A DNA stretch of 64,000 nt from JAHEJE01 sp965216335 (GTDB lineage: Bacteria > Pseudomonadota > Alphaproteobacteria > Rhizobiales > Aestuariivirgaceae). Below are positions 1-8,981 of this stretch, in pieces (position 1 is the first letter of the stretch; every line of letters begins with the position of its first letter). A program made the translations under genes and the position numbers. The DNA lies in the NCBI GenBank assembly GCA_965216335.1, contig OZ244154.1:248001-312000 (forward strand). The letters run 5' to 3'. Under the pieces are notes generated by a model. It was not told where the DNA came from. It did no database searches and saw nothing but the letters and a program-made list of their open reading frames with translations.

Positions 1-24
1 TGTCTTGCTGGCGCAGAGGCAGGG

Positions 25-828
25 TTGCAATTGGTGTCCAAGACCGAAAACGTCAAAGAAAAGTCCCAGGAAAGCGGTTGGGAGACAGTAAAGGTCATTC
101 TGCAGGCCCTGCTGATCGCCTTTGTCATCCGTACGTTGCTGTTTCAACCCTTCAACATCCCGTCGGGATCGATGAAACCGACGCTGTTGATTGGCGATTA
201 CCTGTTCGTCAACAAGCTGACCTACGGTTACGGGCCGTATTCCTTCAATATGAACATCGGCCTGTTCGGCGCCCAGCTGGTGAAATTCGGCCCGATGCCG
301 TTTGAGGGCAGGGTGTTTGCCGGCAAGCCCGAACGCGGCGATGTCGTTGTGTTCAAGCTGCCGACCGACAACGAGACTGACTACATCAAGCGCATTGTCG
401 GCCTGCCGGGCGACCGCATCCAGGTGATCAACGGCAAACTGCACATCAACTCAAAGCCGGTAAAGCGCGAACGCGTTGCTGACTACATTCCCGAAAGCGG
501 CCGTTACACCGGCCAGCCGGTGCCGCAGTATCGCGAAACTCTGCCGAACGGCGTCACCTACCTGACCCTTGATCTTGACCGCGATTCTCGTGCCGACAAC
601 ACCGACACCTATCATGTCCCCGAAAACCACTACTTCATGATGGGCGACAACCGTGACAATTCCACCGACAGCCGCTTCCTCGACAGCGTCGGCATGGTCC
701 CCTATGAAAATCTCGTCGGCAAGGCGAACATCATTTTCTTCTCGCACGACAGCGACGGCTCGCTCTTGAAAATTTGGACCTGGCCGACGTCGATCCGCTG
801 GAGCCGGCTGCTCGACTTCGTCGATTAG
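25..828 (+). CDS. lepB: Signal peptidase I
   Basis: Membrane-anchored serine protease that removes signal peptides from exported proteins on the outer face of the inner membrane. After a short charged start there is one hydrophobic anchor (about residues 22-40), then the catalytic serine motif SGSMKPT (Ser49) and the lysine motif KRIVGLPGD near residue 122. The box E signature GDNRDNSTDSR lies near residue 210. Length (267 aa) is normal for the S26A family. The start used is TTG at 25; a GTG at 34 is an equally possible start because both lie close to the purine-rich stretch agaggcaggg. It leads a tight run with rnc, era and recO, as is typical in alphaproteobacteria. Confidence 0.95.
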   Translation: MQLVSKTENVKEKSQESGWETVKVILQALLIAFVIRTLLFQPFNIPSGSMKPTLLIGDYLFVNKLTYGYGPYSFNMNIGLFGAQLVKFGPMPFEGRVFAGKPERGDVVVFKLPTDNETDYIKRIVGLPGDRIQVINGKLHINSKPVKRERVADYIPESGRYTGQPVPQYRETLPNGVTYLTLDLDRDSRADNTDTYHVPENHYFMMGDNRDNSTDSRFLDSVGMVPYENLVGKANIIFFSHDSDGSLLKIWTWPTSIRWSRLLDFVD

Positions 829-837
829 GACAACCCG

Positions 838-1533
838 GTGCCGAAGTTCAACAAAGGTGCTGCGTCGCGATTTGCCGGCTACACCGGGTATGAGTTCATC
901 GACAACGGCCTTCTCGCCACGGCACTCACCCACGGCAGCCACCGCGCCAGCGGCAAGGCTGATTACCAGCGCCTGGAGTTCTTTGGCGACCGCATTCTCG
1001 GCCTGGTGATCGCCGAATGGCTCTATCGCAATCAGCCCAAGGCGGACGAGGGCAAGATGGCCCGCCAGTTCACCCATCTTGTGCGCAAGGACACCTGCGC
1101 CGAAGTCGCGCGCGCACTGCGCCTCGATGAGATCATGCGTTCAGGTCCCGGCATCGACAATCTGTCCGGCAAAGCCGGCACCAAGATTCTCGGCGATGTC
1201 TGCGAGGCGGTGATTGCCGCCATTTATCTCGACAGCGGATTCGATGCAGCCCGCAGCTTCGTGCTGAGACATTGGCAGGAGCACTTCGAAACCGCCATCG
1301 CGGCGCCCCGCGACGCCAAGAGCCGGCTGCAGGAATGGGCATTGGCCAAGGGGCTCGACCTTCCCGGTTATCGCGAACTGTCGCGCTCCGGCCCGGATCA
1401 CAGCCCGAATTTCGAAATCGAGGTCTCGGTAAACGGGTATGATCCGGCCACTGCCAGCGCCTCGTCGAAACGCAACGGTGAACAGGCCGCCGCTTCGGCA
1501 TTCATCAAGCGCGAAAGGATAAAGCTGAAATGA
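838..1533 (+). CDS. rnc: Ribonuclease III
   Basis: Double-strand-specific endoribonuclease that processes rRNA precursors and structured mRNAs. The N-terminal nuclease domain carries the signature RLEFFGDRILGLVI, with the acidic residues that bind magnesium. The C-terminal part (about residues 155-228) is a double-stranded RNA binding domain ending in EQAAASAFIKR. The start is GTG at 838, nine bases after the lepB stop. The gene ends in an ATGA overlap with era, so the two are probably translationally coupled. Length (231 aa) is typical. Confidence 0.95.
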   Translation: MPKFNKGAASRFAGYTGYEFIDNGLLATALTHGSHRASGKADYQRLEFFGDRILGLVIAEWLYRNQPKADEGKMARQFTHLVRKDTCAEVARALRLDEIMRSGPGIDNLSGKAGTKILGDVCEAVIAAIYLDSGFDAARSFVLRHWQEHFETAIAAPRDAKSRLQEWALAKGLDLPGYRELSRSGPDHSPNFEIEVSVNGYDPATASASSKRNGEQAAASAFIKRERIKLK

Positions 1534-2450
1534 CCGGCTCAGATCCGAACGGTCCCCGGCGCTGCGGCTTTGCGGCCGTGATCGGCGCCCCGAATGCCGG
1601 CAAGTCGACCCTGATCAACGCCCTGGTCGGCGAAAAGGTGGCAATCGTCACCCACAAGGTGCAGACGACGCGCGCCCGCCTGCGCGCCATAGCGTGCACT
1701 GGCGACACCCAGATCGTGTTCGTCGACACCCCCGGCATTTTCGCCCCCAGGCGCAAGCTCGACACCGCCATGGTGGCGGCAGCCTGGCAGGGCGCGGGCG
1801 ATGCTGACATCGTCATCCTTGTGGTCGATGCCGGGCATGGGCTTGATGAGGATACCCAGCGGATCATCGCCAACCTCGGCGACACCGGTGCCGAGGCGGT
1901 GCTTGTTCTCAACAAGATCGATCTGGTGCCGCGCGAAAAGCTCCTGGAGCTGTCCAGCCAGGCTAACGCGCAGTTCGGTTTCTCAGCGACCTTCATGATC
2001 TGCGCCTTGAACGGCGACGGTGTTGACGACTTGCGCCGGCACATTGCCAACGCCATGCCATCCGGCCCCTGGCACTACCCTGAGGATCAGGCCGCCGACG
2101 TTCCGGTGCGCCTGCTGGCCGCCGAGATCACCCGTGAAAAACTGTTCCTGCGCCTGCACGACGAATTGCCCTATGCCTCCACGGTTGAGACCGAAAGCTG
2201 GCAGGAAAAAAAGGACGGCTCGGTACGTATCGAACAGGTGATCTATGTCGAGCGCGAAGGCCAGCGCCGCATCGTGCTCGGCAAGTCCGGCCAGACCATC
2301 AAGGCGATTGGCCAGCAGGCGCGCAAGGAGATCGGCGAAGCTCTCGGTCAGACCGTCCACCTATTCCTGTTCGTCAAGGTCCGCGCCAAGTGGAGCGAGG
2401 ACCCCGAGCGCCTGACCATGATGGGCCTCGACCCGGCCGGGGACGACTAG
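1530..2450 (+). CDS. era: GTPase Era
   Basis: Essential GTPase that binds 16S rRNA and assists maturation of the small ribosomal subunit. The G domain shows G1 GAPNAGKST, G3 DTPG and G4 NKID in order. The C-terminal half is a KH RNA-binding domain with the conserved stretch VIYVEREGQRRIVLGKSG followed by GQTIKAIGQQARKEI. It overlaps rnc by four bases and is followed after one base by recO, so rnc, era and recO form one transcription unit. Length (306 aa) is normal. Confidence 0.96.
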   Translation: MTGSDPNGPRRCGFAAVIGAPNAGKSTLINALVGEKVAIVTHKVQTTRARLRAIACTGDTQIVFVDTPGIFAPRRKLDTAMVAAAWQGAGDADIVILVVDAGHGLDEDTQRIIANLGDTGAEAVLVLNKIDLVPREKLLELSSQANAQFGFSATFMICALNGDGVDDLRRHIANAMPSGPWHYPEDQAADVPVRLLAAEITREKLFLRLHDELPYASTVETESWQEKKDGSVRIEQVIYVEREGQRRIVLGKSGQTIKAIGQQARKEIGEALGQTVHLFLFVKVRAKWSEDPERLTMMGLDPAGDD

Positions 2451-2451
2451 G

Positions 2452-3183
2452 GTGGAGTGGTGCCATGATGGCTACGTCGTCGCCACCCGGCGCCATGGCG
2501 AGACCGGCGTCATCTGCGATGTCTTCACGCGCGAGGCGGGCCGCTGGTCCGGGCTTGTCCGTGGCGGGCGCTCGCGCCGTCTGCGGCCGGTCCTGCAACC
2601 GGGCAACCGGGTGACCGCCACCTGGCGGGCGCGGCTCGAAGATCACCTGGGCAGCCTTACCGTCGAACCGCTCAGCCTCGGCGCTGCCGCGATCATCGAC
2701 GATCCATTCAAGCTGGCCGGCCTGACCACGATGTGTGCGCACTTGCAGCTTCTGGCTGAACGCGACCCGCATGAAGCGCTCTATGACGGCTTTGCCCTGC
2801 TGCTCGACCGGTTGGATGACGATGCCATCTGGCCGGCGCTGGCCGTGCGGTGGGAGTTGGGACTGCTGGATGACCTGGGTTTTGGCCTCGATCTCGGCTC
2901 CTGCGCGGCTACGGGCGCTCGCGAAGACTTGGTCTTTGTGTCGCCGAAGTCCGCGCGCGCCGTGTCCCGCTCGGCAGGCGAGCCGTATCGTGCAAAGCTG
3001 CTGCCATTGCCGGCCTTCCTGGCCGGTGCCAGCAGTGCCGACGGGATCACCGCGCAGGACCTCATTGATGGATTTGCCCTGACCGGCTACTTTCTGCGCC
3101 GCCACCTGTACGAACCGCGCGGCCTGATCGCTCCGGACCAGCGTCAGCGGATCGTCGATCGCCTTAAGTCCGGCGTCGTCTGA
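2452..3183 (+). CDS. recO: DNA repair protein RecO
   Basis: Mediator of the RecFOR pathway that loads RecA onto SSB-coated single-stranded DNA. The N-terminal OB-fold carries the alphaproteobacterial RecO pattern RRHGET...GLVRGGRSRR-RPVLQPGNRV, and the C-terminal part is helical. The start is a GTG at 2452, one base after the era stop; no later start keeps the conserved N-terminus. Length (243 aa) fits the family. Confidence 0.93.
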   Translation: MEWCHDGYVVATRRHGETGVICDVFTREAGRWSGLVRGGRSRRLRPVLQPGNRVTATWRARLEDHLGSLTVEPLSLGAAAIIDDPFKLAGLTTMCAHLQLLAERDPHEALYDGFALLLDRLDDDAIWPALAVRWELGLLDDLGFGLDLGSCAATGAREDLVFVSPKSARAVSRSAGEPYRAKLLPLPAFLAGASSADGITAQDLIDGFALTGYFLRRHLYEPRGLIAPDQRQRIVDRLKSGVV

Positions 3184-3259
3184 ATGACGATCTGCCCCAT
3201 TGTGCGTTGTGGAATTTCTGGTTAGCAGTTGCGCCACGCAAAGACACAGGACCAGTCGA

Positions 3260-3664
3260 ATGATCGGAAAACTCAACCACGTGGCTATCGCCGTGCCTGA
3301 TCTGGCCGCGGCAACAGCCGTATATCGCGACACCCTTGGCGCCAAAGTTTCCGACCCGCAGCCCGAACCGGACCATGGCGTAACCGTGGTGTTCGTCGAA
3401 CTCCCCAACACCAAGGTGGAGTTGCTCGAACCGCTCGGTGACGCCTCGCCGATTGCCGCATTCCTTGCCAAGAACCCCTCCGGCGGCATTCATCACATGT
3501 GCTTTGAGGTGGCTGACATCCTTGCTTCCCGTGACCGAATGATCGCCGAGGGCGCCCGCGTGCTGGGCTCCGGCGAACCGAAAACGGGCGCGCACGGCAA
3601 ACCGGTGCTGTTCCTGCATCCCAAGGACTTCTGCGGCACGCTCGTCGAACTCGAACAGGTCTGA
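3260..3664 (+). CDS. mce: Methylmalonyl-CoA epimerase
   Basis: Glyoxalase-fold enzyme that interconverts (R)- and (S)-methylmalonyl-CoA in the propionyl-CoA to succinyl-CoA route. The sequence starts with LNHVAIAVPDL (first metal-binding His), has the HHMCFEV segment (second His) and ends with GTLVELEQ (metal-binding Glu). ATG at 3260 is chosen because it sits just before the conserved strand; upstream in-frame codons add a non-conserved 20-residue tail. Length is 134 aa, typical for single-module epimerases. In alphaproteobacteria this gene commonly precedes a DUF1467 gene and proS, as here. Confidence 0.92.
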   Translation: MIGKLNHVAIAVPDLAAATAVYRDTLGAKVSDPQPEPDHGVTVVFVELPNTKVELLEPLGDASPIAAFLAKNPSGGIHHMCFEVADILASRDRMIAEGARVLGSGEPKTGAHGKPVLFLHPKDFCGTLVELEQV

Positions 3665-3686
3665 AGCCAGGCTCAGGTTTTGCCCG

Positions 3687-3962
3687 ATGACCCTCATTAG
3701 CGGCCTAGCAATCTACTTCATCATCTGGTGGCTGACATTGTTCACGGTGCTGCCATGGAAGGTCGAGAGCGCTTTTGAGTCTGACGATGCCGTCGAACAG
3801 GGGCACGCGCCAAGCGCTCCCGTCAAACCACTCCTGGTTCAGAAATTCCTCATCACCACCGTGATTTCGGCGGTGATCTTCGCGGTCGGCTACTGGTTGT
3901 TCTCAAGCGGACTGGTTTCCCTTGACGGCATTCCATTTCTCCCGGAATTCGGCTCCTACTGA
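3687..3962 (+). CDS. DUF1467 family membrane protein
   Basis: Small inner-membrane protein of unknown function. Two membrane helices are visible (about residues 3-24 and 54-74), separated by a polar loop rich in Asp, Glu and Pro. The pattern WWLTLFTVLPWKV and PVKPLLVQKFLITT matches the DUF1467 family, which in this class usually follows methylmalonyl-CoA epimerase. Start ATG at 3687, 22 bases after the epimerase stop. No catalytic motif is evident. Confidence 0.85.
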   Translation: MTLISGLAIYFIIWWLTLFTVLPWKVESAFESDDAVEQGHAPSAPVKPLLVQKFLITTVISAVIFAVGYWLFSSGLVSLDGIPFLPEFGSY

Positions 3963-4052
3963 ACAGTTGCGCCGTGTGCAGTGCGCGGAAGACGCTGCCC
4001 GGTCAGGCTTCTGCGCTTGTTTCGGAAACTTCCGCCAGTGCCGCCGGCACCA

Positions 4053-4080
4053 AGAAAAAAGCAAGGCACCAGGCCTTGCT
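4053..4080 (-). terminator. Intrinsic terminator reading leftwards
   Basis: Perfect 8-bp stem AGCAAGGC (4060-4067) with GCCTTGCT (4073-4080) and a 5-base loop. On the minus strand the stem is followed by a run of T (complement of the A run at 4055-4060). There is no minus-strand protein gene upstream of it within the gap, which is why a small RNA is proposed. Confidence 0.6.
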
Positions 4081-4230
4081 GAAAAGTATCGCACCGTCTT
4101 TGCCGGGATACACGCCCCGGCGGCTTGCTGGTGTTCCGAAACCGGTTCACCGCGCCGGACGAGTGCTTCCTCCCTAGACTTGGGCTTCCTGTCGGCGGTC
4201 TAGCCGCTCCCTGGCCCACATGTCTATTTA
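4055..4230 (-). ncRNA. Candidate structured small RNA antisense to the gap before proS
   Basis: This 470-base gap (3963-4433) has no convincing gene, yet the minus strand reads as a structured transcript ending in an intrinsic terminator. Visible pairings are CTAGAC 4174-4179 with GTCTAG 4198-4203, and CCGGCG 4117-4122 with CGCCGG 4153-4158. The latter encloses GGTG 4130-4133 with CACC 4148-4151 and CCG 4136-4138 with CGG 4043-like partner at 4143-4145. The terminator stem follows at 4060-4080. No known RNA family signature (SRP, tmRNA, RNase P) was recognised; a 6S-type RNA was considered but not supported by any specific motif. Boundaries are estimates. Confidence 0.35.
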
Positions 4231-4433
4231 TTGGCCGGCATATTGCCGACTAAAGTCGGAGCTGTCACGTTAAAAATGCACCTCCGAACACTGCGCATAT
4301 CATTCGCACGGCTCTTTGTTTTACCCGGGCAATGGCCTAAAAGAAGGCCGTGGTGCCGGGGCGGTGCGATTCCCGGAGCACCTGTTCTGCCTGCTGATTT
4401 TCCATTCGAGCTGAAAATAACATCGAGCCGACC

Positions 4434-5756
4434 ATGAGACTGAGCCAGTACTTTTTGCCGATCCTGCGCGATGATCCCAAGGAGGCGGAAATCGTCTCTC
4501 ACCGGCTGATGTTGCGGACCGGCATGATTCGCCAGGAAAGCGCCGGTATCTACTCCTGGCTGCCGCTGGGTTTTCGGGTGCTGAAGAAGATCGAACAGAT
4601 CGTGCGTGAGGAGCAGGACCGGGCAGGGGCTCTGGAAGTGCTGATGCCGACCATCCAGTCCGCCGACCTGTGGCGCAAGTCGGGGCGCTATGACGACTAC
4701 GGCAAGGAAATGCTGCGTATCACCGACCGGCACGAGCGCGACATGCTGTACGGGCCGACCAACGAGGAAATGATCACCGACATTTTTCGCGCCGGCGTGC
4801 AGTCCTACAAGGACCTGCCGCGCAACCTGTATCATATCCAGTGGAAATTCCGCGACGAAGTGCGCCCGCGCTTCGGCGTCATGCGCGGCCGCGAGTTCCT
4901 GATGAAGGATGCCTATTCCTTCGACGTCGATGCCGAGGCCGGCAGGCATTCCTACAACAAGATGTTCGTGTCTTACCTGAAGACCTATGCCCGCATGGGG
5001 CTGAAGGCGATCCCGATGAAGGCCGAGACCGGCCCGATCGGCGGCGATCAGTCCCACGAGTTCCTGATCCTTGCAGACACCGGCGAGAGCGAGGTGTTCT
5101 TCGACAAGGATTTCTACGACATGGACTGGTCGGAGTTCTCGATCGACTATGATGATGTCGGCACCGTCGCGAGCCTGGTCGACGACTTCACCGCGAAGTA
5201 TGCCGCCACTGATGACATGCATGACGCTGGCGAATACGAAAAGCGCGTGCCCGCCGAACGCCGGTTGAGCGGCCGCGGCATCGAGGTCGGCCACATCTTC
5301 TTTTTCGGCGACAAGTACTCCAAGCCGCTTGGCTGTCAGGTGCAGACGAAGGAGGGCGAGATGGTCAATATCGTCTCCGGCTCCTACGGCATCGGCGTGT
5401 CGCGCCTGCCCGCCGCCATCATCGAGGCCAGCCATGACGAAAACGGCATTATCTGGCCCGAGCCGGTCGCTCCCTTCCGCATCGGCCTGATCAACCTGAA
5501 AGCCGGCAATGCGGACACCGACGCAGCCTGCGGCAAACTCTATGGCGACCTTGAGGCAGCCGGCATCGACGTGCTCTACGATGACCGCGACGACCGGGCC
5601 GGCCAGAAGTTCGCCCGTATGGACCTGATCGGCCTGCCGTGGCAGGTGATCATCGGCCCGCGCGGCTTGAAGGATGGCATCGCCGAGGTCAAGAACCGCC
5701 GCACCGGCGAGCGCGAGAACGTTGCCCTGAACGCCATTGTCGAACGTTTCACCTAG
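4434..5756 (+). CDS. proS: Prolyl-tRNA synthetase, short alphaproteobacterial type
   Basis: Class II aminoacyl-tRNA synthetase charging tRNA-Pro. Motif 2 region FRDEVRPRFGVMRGREFLMKDAYSF and motif 3 region GSYGIGVSRLPAAIIE are clear, and the C-terminal anticodon-binding domain carries the DRDDRAGQKFARMDLIGLPWQ pattern. Length is 440 aa because the about 180-residue YbaK-like editing insertion found in the long bacterial form is absent, as is usual in alphaproteobacteria. Start ATG at 4434. It heads a run with lolC, lolD and a deacetylase gene, all closely spaced. Confidence 0.95.
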   Translation: MRLSQYFLPILRDDPKEAEIVSHRLMLRTGMIRQESAGIYSWLPLGFRVLKKIEQIVREEQDRAGALEVLMPTIQSADLWRKSGRYDDYGKEMLRITDRHERDMLYGPTNEEMITDIFRAGVQSYKDLPRNLYHIQWKFRDEVRPRFGVMRGREFLMKDAYSFDVDAEAGRHSYNKMFVSYLKTYARMGLKAIPMKAETGPIGGDQSHEFLILADTGESEVFFDKDFYDMDWSEFSIDYDDVGTVASLVDDFTAKYAATDDMHDAGEYEKRVPAERRLSGRGIEVGHIFFFGDKYSKPLGCQVQTKEGEMVNIVSGSYGIGVSRLPAAIIEASHDENGIIWPEPVAPFRIGLINLKAGNADTDAACGKLYGDLEAAGIDVLYDDRDDRAGQKFARMDLIGLPWQVIIGPRGLKDGIAEVKNRRTGERENVALNAIVERFT

Positions 5757-5768
5757 GAGCCCGCGCAC

Positions 5769-7039
5769 TTGGCCGCCGCAAAGGACACCGCCCCCTTCAG
5801 TGCCTATGAGCGCAAGATCGCCGGCCGCTATCTGCGCGCCCGCCGCAAGGAGGGCTTCATCTCGGTCATTGCCGGGTTCTCGTTTCTCGGCATCATGCTC
5901 GGCGTGGCGACGCTGATCATCGTCATGGCGGTCATGAACGGCTTTCGTGGCGAGTTGATCCAGAAGATCCTCGGCTTTTCCGGCCATGCCACGGTCTATT
6001 CGACCTCGCTCGAGCCGATCCGCGAATTCGACACCGTGGCCAAGCGCATTGCTGCCACGCCCGGCGTCACCCGTGCCCTGCCGTTCATCGAGGGCCAGGT
6101 GATGGCCTCCTCGCAGCGCAACAACACCGGCGCCCTGGTGCGCGGCATGCGCGAGGCCGACCTGAAGAAGCTGTCGAGCATCAACAACGACAAGCTGCAG
6201 GGCACCCTGGACGGCTTCGAGACCTCCGGCGGCGTCGCCATCGGCTACCGCATGGCCAACAAGCACTGGCTGAAACTGGGCGACAACCTGGTGATCATCT
6301 CGCCGGAGGGTCCGGACACCATCTTCGGCACCGCGCCGCGCATCCGCGAATTTCCCATCGTGGCGATTTTCGAGATCGGCATGTCGGAGTACGACCAGTC
6401 GGTGATCTACATGCCGCTCGCCGATGCCCAGGAGTACTTCGCCCAGGAGGAAGGCGCCAGCGCCATCGAGGTGATGGTCGACGATCCCGACAAGATCGAC
6501 AGCTATATCCAGACCCTGCAGACGCCCGACAACCGCGACCTGCAGTTCGTCTCCTGGAAGCGCTCCAACGAAACCTTCTTCAACGCTCTGGTGGTCGAGC
6601 GCAATGTGATGTTCCTGATCCTCACCCTGATCATCCTGGTGGCGGCGCTCAACATCATCTCCGGGCTGATCATGCTGGTGAAGGACAAGGGCCGCGACAT
6701 CGCCATCCTGCGTACCATGGGCGCCACGCGAGCCAGCATCCAGCGCATCTTCTTCATGACCGGCGCAGCCATCGGCGTTTCAGGTACCCTGGCGGGCATC
6801 GCGCTGGGGGTGGTCTTCTGCCTCAACATCGAAAGCCTGCGCCAGTGGATCTCGAAACTCACCGGAACTGAAGTGTTCTCACCGGAGCTCTACTATCTTT
6901 CGAAACTTCCCGCCGACATGAACCTCGACGAAACCCTGCTCATCGCGTTCATGTCGCTGGCGCTGTCGTTCCTCGCCACGCTCTATCCCTCCTGGCGCGC
7001 CGCCCGGCTCGATCCAGTTGAAGCGCTGCGGTACGAGTG

Positions 7040-7040
<1 letters not shown>
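5769..7040 (+). CDS. lolC: Lipoprotein-releasing ABC transporter permease LolC/LolE
   Basis: Inner-membrane permease of the Lol system that extracts outer-membrane lipoproteins for hand-over to LolA. A first membrane helix lies near residues 30-55, then a large periplasmic domain, then three helices in the C-terminal third (FtsX fold), ending in YPSWRAARLDPVEALRYE. Start TTG at 5769. Only one permease gene is present, so a homodimer or a LolF-like arrangement is likely. It overlaps lolD. Confidence 0.93.
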
Positions 7041-7732
<692 letters not shown>

Positions 7733-8758
7733 ATGAAGACCGTCTTCAGCGCGATACAACTCGGACACAAGCCGACGCGGTTCCTGTCGCGGGGCAACAT
7801 CGTCGAGTATCCCGACCAGCCGGGCCGGGTGCGCCGCCTGCTCGAGGCCGCGCGTGCCGCCGGCACCGATGTCCACGCCTCGCGCAATTTCGACCAGCAG
7901 CATCTCGCCCACGTCCACAAGTGGCGATATCTCGAGTTCCTCGAAAAAGCGCACAAACAGTGGAGCCGCCCCAAGGGAGCTTTCGAAGAGGTCATGCCGA
8001 GCGCCCGCCCGGTGGAAAAGCCCGCCCGCTATCCGCGCGACATCGTCGGCCGTGCCGGCTGGCACATGATGGACTTTTCCTGTCCGATCTTGGCGGACAC
8101 CTGGCGCGTTGCCCGCGCCTCTGCCAACACCGCCCTGACCGCTGCGCAACTGATCAGCGAGGGCGAGCGGGCAGCCTATGCCCTGTGCCGGCCGCCGGGC
8201 CATCATGCCTATACCGAGCGGGCAGGGGGGTTCTGCTATCTCAACAATTCCGCCATTGCCGCGCAATACCTGACCGAAACCTTCGGCAAGATCGCCATCC
8301 TCGACATCGATGTGCACCACGGCAACGGGACCCAGGAAATCTTCTACACCCGCGGCGATGTGCTGACGGTCTCGATCCATGCCGATCCCAAGAAGTTCTA
8401 TCCGTTCTACTATGGCTATGAGAGCGAGCGCGGTCGCGGCGCGGGCGCCGGCTGCAATCTCAACCTGCCTGTGCCAGTCAAGAGCGACGACGACATCTGG
8501 GCTGGCGCCGTCGAATATGCCATGGAGCGCATCACCGACTTCGAACCGGGCGCGTTAGTGGTGGCACTTGGCCTTGATGCCCACGAAAGCGATCCGCTGC
8601 ACGGAGGCGCCGTCACCACCCCGGGCTTCCGCCGCATGGCCAGCGTGATCACCAGGCTTGAAGTCCCCACCGTTCTGGTCCAGGAGGGCGGCTACCTCAA
8701 CGACGCGCTGGGTGAAAACCTGTCCAGCTTCCTGAAGGGTTTTGAGACCGGGTTGTAG
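7733..8758 (+). CDS. Histone deacetylase family protein (acetylpolyamine amidohydrolase-like)
   Basis: Zinc-dependent deacetylase of the arginase/deacetylase fold, likely removing acetyl groups from polyamines or other acetylated amines. Motifs are RPPGHHA (His dyad near residues 157-158), GFCYLNNSAIA, DIDVHHGNGTQ (metal ligands near 194-202) and LGLDAHESDP (third metal ligand near 282). All catalytic residues are present. The ATG directly follows the lolD stop codon, so it is probably co-transcribed with lolCD; a functional link to lipoprotein export is not evident. The true substrate cannot be read from sequence. Confidence 0.88.
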   Translation: MKTVFSAIQLGHKPTRFLSRGNIVEYPDQPGRVRRLLEAARAAGTDVHASRNFDQQHLAHVHKWRYLEFLEKAHKQWSRPKGAFEEVMPSARPVEKPARYPRDIVGRAGWHMMDFSCPILADTWRVARASANTALTAAQLISEGERAAYALCRPPGHHAYTERAGGFCYLNNSAIAAQYLTETFGKIAILDIDVHHGNGTQEIFYTRGDVLTVSIHADPKKFYPFYYGYESERGRGAGAGCNLNLPVPVKSDDDIWAGAVEYAMERITDFEPGALVVALGLDAHESDPLHGGAVTTPGFRRMASVITRLEVPTVLVQEGGYLNDALGENLSSFLKGFETGL

Positions 8759-8775
8759 GTGCGGGCCGACTCCGG

Positions 8776-8882
8776 CCCCCTCTCCCTCCCTCTCCCGCGA
8801 CGTGAGAGAGGTCGTTTGCCGCTCACTATTCTTCTCCCCTGGCGGGAGAAGGTGGCAGCGATAGCAGTCGGATGAGGCGGAG
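8776..8882. repeat. Palindromic intergenic repeat
   Basis: C/T-rich stretch with hairpin TTCTCCC (8832-8838) / GGGAGAA (8844-8850) followed by ggtggcagcgatag and ggatgagg. This composition resembles the abundant palindromic repeats found between genes in Hyphomicrobiales. It lies in the 223-base gap between the deacetylase and dnaE and may act as an RNA 3' end or attenuator; that role is inference. Confidence 0.5.
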
Positions 8883-8981
8883 CGGCGTCAGCAGCAAGTA
8901 ATGAACACCGGCCTGCGCACAGGTTGTTGATTATCGCCATGCTCCAATGGCACGCTGCTGGCTCTGCGCTACAATCGGCCG

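Noticed and set aside
4224..6266. 680-codon open frame on the minus strand opposite proS and lolC
   Set aside because: Shadow of GC-rich coding DNA: the plus strand encodes two complete, motif-bearing proteins, and the minus translation is a low-complexity His/Asp/Val/Gly-rich text without a domain.
8776..8882. CRISPR-like array in the C/T-rich gap
   Set aside because: Only one palindromic unit, no regularly spaced repeats; no CRISPR array or cas gene was seen anywhere in the window.
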